Of a DNA stretch of 19,234 nt, positions 14,473-19,234 are shown in pieces (the stretch's first letter is position 1; the number at the start of each line of letters is the position of its first letter). The position numbers and the translations under genes were made by a program. This stretch comes from an uncultured Ruminococcus sp. (GTDB lineage Bacteria; Bacillota; Clostridia; Oscillospirales; Ruminococcaceae). The notes beneath the pieces were generated by a model. It was not told where the DNA came from, did not search any database, and worked only from the letters and a program-made list of their open reading frames with translations. The stretch covers positions 1 through 19,234 of the forward strand of contig ONNL01000040.1 in NCBI GenBank assembly GCA_900319195.1, in the 5' to 3' direction.

Positions 14473-16461
14473 TTATCCTTTCGCATTGTTTCCGCTCTGG
14501 TCCTCGCGTTCTTCAATTGCCTTCACGAGCATTTTTGAAGCGTCTCTGAGCGTTATTCCTTCAAGCTGAGCCGCAGCCATTGTCTGATGACCGCCGCCGC
14601 CGAGTGATTCCATTATTACCTGCACATTCACTGCACCGAGCGAGCGTGCCGAAATATTGACTGTTGAGCCTGTTTTATAGAGTACGAATGAAGCGTCAAC
14701 ATTGCTAATGCCGAGGAGGTCGTCTGCGGCCTGCGGAGCAACGAGACGTATGTCGTCCGATTTGAAGTCGGCAACAGCGACCGCACATCTTCCGTGTATA
14801 TTAGCCGAAGCGACTATCTGCGTCTTGCGCCTGTATGAGTCGATCGAGTCCGCAAAGAGCGACTTTACCCTTACCGTGTCTGCGCCGAGCTTTTTGAGGC
14901 TTGCAGCTGCTTCAAAGGTACGCACACCCGTCCTCATGACGAAATTCTTCGTATCGAGGGTGATGCCTGCAAGCAGAGCGTCCGCGCAGCAAGGCGGTAT
15001 CTTTGCCGAGTCGTCTTTGAATCGGAAATACTCGATGAGCTCCGTAACCATTTCCGAAGCTGACGAAGCGTGCGGTTCATGGCAGAAAATGACGGTGTTG
15101 TCGATGAAGTTGACCGACTTTCTGTGGTGGTCGATAACTACGACCTGCTTCGCCTTTTCATAGAGCTTGCGGCTCTCGATGTAATCGCGGTTGTGGGTGT
15201 CAACGATTATCAGCAGGTCGTCGGGCTCGATGTCGAGCTCTGCCTCCTGCGGCGAGATAAAGAGCTCCCTATCGGTCTCTCTCTCGACTATGTCAATGAG
15301 TGCCTTTCCGAGACTCTTTTCGCGGTCTATCGGAATGAAGACCTCCTTGCCGAGAAGCGTGACAGCTCCTGCAAGACCGCTTGCCGCGCCGATAGCATCA
15401 AGGTCGGAGAAGCGGTGACCCATTATGTATATCCTGTGCGAGTTTTCAATGAGGTCCTGAAGCGCGTTTGCGATAACTCTCGTCTTGGAGCGTGAGCGGA
15501 CCTCCACTCCTCCCGAAACACCGCCGAAGAAGCGGTATCCGTTGTCCGTTTTTATTACAGCCTGATCGCCGCCGCGTCCGAGCGCCATGTCGAGACACTG
15601 CATAGCAAATCTCTCGCTCTCCTCAAGTGAGGACGCGCCGTGACCTACACCTATCGAGAAGGTGAGGGGATACTTGCCCGAGATCCTTATATTACGCGCC
15701 TCGTCCAGTATCTTGAACTTGTTTTCCACGATCTTCCTGAGCTTGCCTGTCTCAATGACTGCATAGAATGAGTTGGCTGAGGTCTTTTTGATGAAGCCGC
15801 CCGTGCCCTTCATGAAGTTTTCTATGAGCTCCTCGGTCTTTACGGAAGCCTGAGCCTTTTCGCTCTCCTTGGCATTCTGCATGATGTCGTCGTAGTTGTC
15901 GATGTTTATGACAACTACACTCGGGCGCGAGTCCTCAAATTTCAGCTTCATGCTGAAATAATCGGTATCGTCGTGGAAATACAGCACAGTGAAGGCAATG
16001 TCGTTCTTCACGAATTTTTCCGCAGCGACTCTGAATACGCCGCCGTTGAGCTGACAGAGTGCCGAGCCGTTCTCCTCAACAGTCTTCATGTCTATCTTGA
16101 CGAGCGTGTTGAGTGCTATTCCGTAGACGTCCTGACCGAGTCCTATCTTTTCCGAGAACATCTGATTGTACCACACGAGCCTTCCCTCACCGTCGATAAC
16201 GGCAACAGGCGCAGGCAGGGAGTTCATATACTCCGCCGCCGAGCTTTCAAGGTGAGCGTTCATGCGCGAGATATGCCGCATGGAGTTTGAAGTGTATACA
16301 AAGAAGAAGATTATACAGCCAGCCGCGAGCATAAGTGCAGGTATCAGGCAGAAGAGACCTATCTGGTCGTCGTAGTGCATGAGCAGCAGAGCAGAAGCCG
16401 AAATATCGGCAAGCAGCAGCAGGTGCATTATCAGGAAAAGAACAGGAAACTTGTTTTTCAT
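14473..16461 (-). CDS. gdpP: Cyclic-di-AMP phosphodiesterase GdpP (DHH family)
   Basis: Hydrolyses c-di-AMP to pApA, lowering a second messenger that controls potassium, turgor and beta-lactam tolerance. 662 residues. Two N-terminal membrane segments (about 5-27 and 34-56), a PAS-like region (about 80-165), a degenerate GGDEF domain (about 180-315), then DHH and DHHA1 domains. Catalytic motifs: GHRFSDLDAIG (348-358), DTHN (421-424), D444-H-H (VIDHHRKS), and GGGGHQTMAAA (621-631). The GGDEF core is not conserved as a cyclase signature, as usual in GdpP. GGAG lies 8 nt before the ATG. No convincing promoter is seen in the 146-nt gap after rnj, so it may be cotranscribed with rnj. Confidence 0.96.
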   Translation of the reverse strand: MKNKFPVLFLIMHLLLLADISASALLLMHYDDQIGLFCLIPALMLAAGCIIFFFVYTSNSMRHISRMNAHLESSAAEYMNSLPAPVAVIDGEGRLVWYNQMFSEKIGLGQDVYGIALNTLVKIDMKTVEENGSALCQLNGGVFRVAAEKFVKNDIAFTVLYFHDDTDYFSMKLKFEDSRPSVVVINIDNYDDIMQNAKESEKAQASVKTEELIENFMKGTGGFIKKTSANSFYAVIETGKLRKIVENKFKILDEARNIRISGKYPLTFSIGVGHGASSLEESERFAMQCLDMALGRGGDQAVIKTDNGYRFFGGVSGGVEVRSRSKTRVIANALQDLIENSHRIYIMGHRFSDLDAIGAASGLAGAVTLLGKEVFIPIDREKSLGKALIDIVERETDRELFISPQEAELDIEPDDLLIIVDTHNRDYIESRKLYEKAKQVVVIDHHRKSVNFIDNTVIFCHEPHASSASEMVTELIEYFRFKDDSAKIPPCCADALLAGITLDTKNFVMRTGVRTFEAAASLKKLGADTVRVKSLFADSIDSYRRKTQIVASANIHGRCAVAVADFKSDDIRLVAPQAADDLLGISNVDASFVLYKTGSTVNISARSLGAVNVQVIMESLGGGGHQTMAAAQLEGITLRDASKMLVKAIEEREDQSGNNAKG

Positions 16462-16530
16462 TCAGGCATCTCCTCTCGTAAAAATAAAAGGAAAAATCAG
16501 GGGAAAACAGTTTCGGCGGTCTGCGGAACA

Positions 16531-16553
16531 GCGGTCAGCACAATGCTGACTGC
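16531..16553. repeat. Perfect inverted repeat in the rnj-gdpP gap
   Basis: Arms 16531-16540 and 16544-16553 pair over 10 positions (one G-U on the + strand reading) around a CAA loop. There is no T-run on either side, so it is not a standard terminator. It could be a processing site or mRNA-stabilising hairpin in a rnj-gdpP transcript. Nearby, CCCTGT at 16576-16581 can also pair with ACAGGG at 16596-16601. The rest of the 16462-16607 gap shows nothing further. Confidence 0.5.
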
Positions 16554-16607
16554 CCGTGATCACTGAAAAGAGCAGCCCTGTAAAAAAATCAGATGACAGG
16601 GGACTTA

Positions 16608-18437
16608 TCAGGTCTCCATTATAATAGGCAGTATCATAGGACTGCGCTTTGTTTTCTGGTAAATAAAGTCCGAGAGCGAATCGCGGAGCTTGCCCTTGAG
16701 GGTGTTCCACTCGCGCATTTCCGCTGCTGAGCAGTTTGCAAGGGTATCCGAGAGCACATCTCTTGCCTCGACCATGAGCTCCTCGGATTCACGCACGTAT
16801 ACAAATCCGCGCGAGATTATATCGGGACCTGCAACGAGCTGATTCGACGCACGGTTGATACCGATAACGATGATGATAAGACCGTCCTGAGCGAGATGCT
16901 TTCTGTCTCTGAGGACGATAGAGCCGACATCTCCTACACCGAGACCGTCAACGAGCACACGACCTGCGGGTACCTGTGATATAACGCCTATCTTGGTGCC
17001 GTCTGTCTCGATAACGTTGCCGATTGAGCCGATGATGATGTTCTCGGGAGGAATGCCCATTTCAAGAGCAAGACCTGCGTGCTTCTTGAGGTGCTTGTAT
17101 TCACCGTGAACGGGAATGAAGAACTTCGGGCGTGTCAGTCCGAGCATTACCTTGAGCTCCTCCTGACAAGCGTGACCCGATACGTGTACCTCGTACATCT
17201 TCTCGTAGATGACCTCAGCTCCCGATTTGAGAAGCTCGTTTACAACTCGTGTAACGTATTTCTCGTTGCCCGGGATTGGAGTTGCGGATATGATGATGAA
17301 ATCGTTGGGCGTGATGTTGACTTTCTTGTGGTCGTTCATAGCCATGCGCGTGAGTGCGGACATAGGCTCGCCCTGACTTCCTGTTGTTATAAGTACTATC
17401 TTTTCATCGGGGAAGCGGTTCATTTCCTCGATGTCGATGATGAGCTTTTCGGGTACATGGAGGTATCCGAGCTCTATCGCGGTGTTCACGACAGTTATCA
17501 TGCTCCTGCCGAAAACAGCTATTTTACGCTTTGTCTGCACAGCAAGGTCGATGATCTGCTGAACTCTGTGAATGTTCGACGAGAATGTTGCAATGATTAT
17601 TCTCTTGCCCTCGCCCTGCTGGAAGAGCTTCTCGAAGGAGCCGCCGACAGTCCTCTCGGAGTGAGTATACCCGGGTCTTTCGGCATTTGTGGAGTCCGCC
17701 ATAAGTGCGAGCACTCCGCGGCTTCCGAGCTCACCGAAGCGTGCAAGGTCGATGATGTTGCCATCAATGGGTGTGAAGTCTATCTTGAAGTCGCCCGTGT
17801 GGACGATAATTCCCGCAGGAGTGTGTATTGCCATTCCGACAGCGTCGGGAATGGAGTGGTTGACCTTGATGAATTCAACAGCCATACAGCCGAGCTTTAC
17901 GGTCTTTTTCGGCTCGATGACGTTGAGCTGCACCTTGCCGTAGAGTCCCTGCTCGCGCAGCTTGCCCTCGATCAGAGCGACTGTGAGCCTTGTCGCATAG
18001 ACAGGCACGTTCACCTTTTTAAGAAGGTACGGCAGACCGCCGATATGATCCTCGTGACCGTGAGTTATAACGATACCGCGTATCTTGTCGCGGTTGCGTT
18101 CAACATAGGTAAAATCGGGAATAACGATGTCAACACCGGGCATATCAGCGTCGGGGAAGGAGAGTCCGCAGTCGAGAATGAACATATCATTCGCGCACTC
18201 GAAGATAGTCATGTTCTTGCCTATCTCGTTAAGTCCGCCGAGCGGGATTATCCTTACGGGAGTCTTTCTCGATTCTCCGCGCGGCTGTCTTGTCCTCTCA
18301 GACCTTACAGCAGGTGCCGATGTCTCTTTCTTGGCTGTCTGCTGGGATTTGCTTGCAGAGGGACGTCTTTTGTAGGTCCTCTTCTGCTGAGTCTGACCTG
18401 TTGGTTTTTTGTTGTTGTTTTTTTCTTTTTCGTTCAC
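16608..18437 (-). CDS. rnj: Ribonuclease J
   Basis: Metallo-beta-lactamase/beta-CASP ribonuclease with 5'-3' exo- and endonuclease activity, central to mRNA decay and rRNA maturation in Firmicutes. 609 residues. A basic, Lys/Gln/Ser-rich N-terminal extension of about 58 residues precedes the core, which starts at VRIIPLGGLNEIGKN. Motifs: HGHEDH at 126-131, VNHSIPDAVG, HTGDFKID, MADSTNAERPG, the beta-CASP part (ATFSSNIHRVQQ; TTGSQGEPMSAL), and VSGHACQEE with FIPVHGEYKHL. The C-terminal domain is complete. The start codon is GTG, 7 nt after GAGG. The only good promoter lies about 400 nt upstream, so the mRNA has a long leader. Confidence 0.97.
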   Translation of the reverse strand: MNEKEKNNNKKPTGQTQQKRTYKRRPSASKSQQTAKKETSAPAVRSERTRQPRGESRKTPVRIIPLGGLNEIGKNMTIFECANDMFILDCGLSFPDADMPGVDIVIPDFTYVERNRDKIRGIVITHGHEDHIGGLPYLLKKVNVPVYATRLTVALIEGKLREQGLYGKVQLNVIEPKKTVKLGCMAVEFIKVNHSIPDAVGMAIHTPAGIIVHTGDFKIDFTPIDGNIIDLARFGELGSRGVLALMADSTNAERPGYTHSERTVGGSFEKLFQQGEGKRIIIATFSSNIHRVQQIIDLAVQTKRKIAVFGRSMITVVNTAIELGYLHVPEKLIIDIEEMNRFPDEKIVLITTGSQGEPMSALTRMAMNDHKKVNITPNDFIIISATPIPGNEKYVTRVVNELLKSGAEVIYEKMYEVHVSGHACQEELKVMLGLTRPKFFIPVHGEYKHLKKHAGLALEMGIPPENIIIGSIGNVIETDGTKIGVISQVPAGRVLVDGLGVGDVGSIVLRDRKHLAQDGLIIIVIGINRASNQLVAGPDIISRGFVYVRESEELMVEARDVLSDTLANCSAAEMREWNTLKGKLRDSLSDFIYQKTKRSPMILPIIMET

Positions 18438-18821
18438 TAATAAGCCTCACTTTCAGGTGGGACGGCATACCGTAACGGACGGCAGACCGCCTGTGAAAAA
18501 ACGTGTGAAGGCAGTGGAATGACGTGAGCAGCGGCAGTTGAGCAAAAATTAAAATATTTAAGCTTCAGAGCGGTCACAGCCGCCCTGACGGTCCGAATGC
18601 ACCAACGTACAAGCCGATAAAATGGGCAAAGGTGCAGAGAATGACCGCATATTGAGATGTCGCCGTGATGAAATATCCACAGCCGTTTTGTTTTAAGGTA
18701 TCGGGCAGCAGCCCATGGTACCAATATATCTTATAATGGCGTGACCGCCAATAAAGCCGTAAAACAGGGGAGTGTCCGAGTGATTAGGTTGAAAAACGGA
18801 CGTTCCCGAAAATTATATACA
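18438..18821 (-). other. Long, structured 5' leader of rnj
   Basis: No convincing protein gene fills this stretch. Read on the - strand after the promoter, it offers several hairpins: 18807-18797 with 18778-18768 (GGGA/GTCCG halves around a 2x2 internal loop), a 5-bp stem with a 4-nt loop at 18750-18737, and a two-part stem at 18722-18697 (GGTA...GGGC, 4-nt loop, GCCC...TACC). Further on there is a T-rich segment near 18541-18560, then a 13-nt direct repeat close to the start codon. It does not match any riboswitch or ncRNA I recognise. Confidence 0.45.
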
Positions 18822-18827
18822 TATATT

Positions 18828-18856
18828 ATTATACAAAAATTTTCTCGGTCTGTCAA
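18828..18856 (-). promoter_or_regulatory. Consensus promoter upstream of rnj
   Basis: On the - strand a perfect TTGACA (18856-18851) and a perfect TATAAT (18833-18828) are 17 nt apart. Transcription would begin near 18821 and run through the leader into rnj. It lies just downstream of the terminator of the preceding gene, as expected for a new unit. Confidence 0.88.
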
Positions 18857-18883
18857 TAGAAAAAAGGAGCGCGGCGAAATATT

Positions 18884-18917
18884 GTAGAAAACAGATAGAA
18901 ATTCCCCGAATATCTGT
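18884..18917 (-). terminator. Terminator of the right-edge gene
   Basis: On the - strand ACAGATA (18917-18911) pairs with TATCTGT (18897-18891), with a short inner pairing, and is followed by TTTCTAC. It begins 7 nt after the stop codon at 18925. The stem is rather AT-rich, so strength is uncertain. Confidence 0.65.
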
Positions 18918-18924
18918 CAAAAAA

Positions 18925-19234
18925 TTAACAGCCGTTGCTCAGTCTCCTCAGCTTCTCTGCCCATTCGGTGCACAGCTCCGCCGCCGCCTCGACGGAAAAC
19001 GCCTGTGCTGCGAGTGAGACCCTGTTTCGTCCACTTCGGGTCACGGTAATGCGACCGCTGTTGTCAAGGATAGTCTTACCGCAGGGGATGTCGTCGGTCA
19101 CATTCAGCGCTATATCGCGCTTTGAGGTCGCAAAACTGGGTAGCTCCCTTACCGCGTCAAGAAAGTCACCGCGCCTCTGTGCAAGCCGTGCACACATATA
19201 AAGTGTATCGCTCAGAAAGCGCTGTTTTGCGGCA
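18925..19234 (-). CDS. C-terminal part of an unidentified protein (partial)
   Basis: An open frame enters from the right edge and stops at TAA 18927-18925; about 102 residues are visible. An internal ATG at 19197 has no ribosome binding site, so the real start is beyond the window. The segment mixes an amphipathic helix (FLSDTLYMCARLAQRRGDF), a beta-rich part (GRITVTRSGRNRVSLAAQ) and a C-terminal helix (AAAELCTEWAEKLRRL). I do not recognise the family. A terminator hairpin directly after the stop supports a real gene. Confidence 0.6.
   Translation of the reverse strand, partial: AAKQRFLSDTLYMCARLAQRRGDFLDAVRELPSFATSKRDIALNVTDDIPCGKTILDNSGRITVTRSGRNRVSLAAQAFSVEAAAELCTEWAEKLRRLSNGC

Noticed and set aside
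17079..18440. 453-codon open frame on the + strand opposite rnj
   Set aside because: It mirrors the RNase J gene almost end to end, has no ribosome binding site, and its translation has no family-like pattern. RNase J on the other strand has all its motifs.
18553..18700. Hydrophobic reading (CGYFITATSQYAVILCTFAHFI and onward) in another frame of the rnj leader
   Set aside because: No start codon with a ribosome binding site precedes it, and the frame is not clearly open to a plausible start; possibly a decayed gene but not supportable.
18697..18722. SRP RNA-like hairpin
   Set aside because: The hairpin has an AGCA/TGCT tetraloop and lacks the conserved GGAA loop and asymmetrical loop of SRP RNA.
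18437..18724. 95-codon - strand frame in the rnj leader whose stop overlaps the rnj start (TAGTG)
   Set aside because: It would begin with TTG without a ribosome binding site and is unusually rich in Trp, His, Cys and Arg. The overlap with the GTG is probably chance.
18892..18920. TTGACA (18920-18915, - strand) followed after 17 nt by TATCTG as a promoter
   Set aside because: The -10 is poor and both parts lie in the terminator hairpin; the perfect promoter at 18828-18856 is a better explanation for rnj transcription.

Overview
The window looks like chromosomal core DNA of a low-to-mid GC Gram-positive anaerobe, most likely a Ruminococcus-like member of the Oscillospiraceae (Clostridia). This is inferred from the gene set (RNase J, GdpP, long-form HPF, putative ABC-transporter type IV/CmpB family, DUF1508, short LUD protein, FHA-RodA-PBP cluster), from GGAGG-type ribosome binding sites, and from frequent TTG/GTG starts. 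There is no sign of a prophage, insertion sequence, CRISPR array or tRNA gene.

Left part (1-2760, + strand): the tail of an unidentified gene is followed by a tightly packed run: a D,D-carboxypeptidase, a GNAT acetyltransferase, a cytidine-deaminase-fold protein, hisI and hisE. The run ends in a hairpin terminator at 2705-2751. Middle-left (2767-3737): a small double-DUF1508 gene (- strand) diverges from the RNase P RNA gene rnpB (+ strand). Each has a sigma-70-type promoter with a 17-nt spacer in the shared gap. rnpB is followed by an unusually long terminator hairpin.

3738-9270 (- strand): two units. The hpf gene (ribosome hibernation) has its own promoter and a terminator. That terminator sits directly against the ribosome binding site of the next two genes, a LUD-domain protein and a CmpB-type membrane protein. 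Upstream of hpf, an FHA-domain membrane protein, a RodA/FtsW-type glycan polymerase and a class B penicillin-binding protein form an overlapping cell-wall operon behind a clear promoter.

9321-18821 (- strand): a long housekeeping block read in the order rnj (RNase J), gdpP (c-di-AMP phosphodiesterase), rplI (L9), dnaB, tilS, ftsH. From gdpP onward the genes are separated by at most about 30 nt and probably form one operon ending in a hairpin at 9321-9344. rnj is preceded by a promoter about 400 nt upstream and a structured leader of unknown function. A further - strand gene enters from the right edge and stops at 18925; its product is not recognised.

No clearly new multi-gene system is visible. 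The most interesting points are the long structured rnj leader, the FHA-RodA-PBP module, the apparent AUA start (with an in-frame TGA just upstream) of the CmpB-type gene, and the terminator placed against the lud ribosome binding site.
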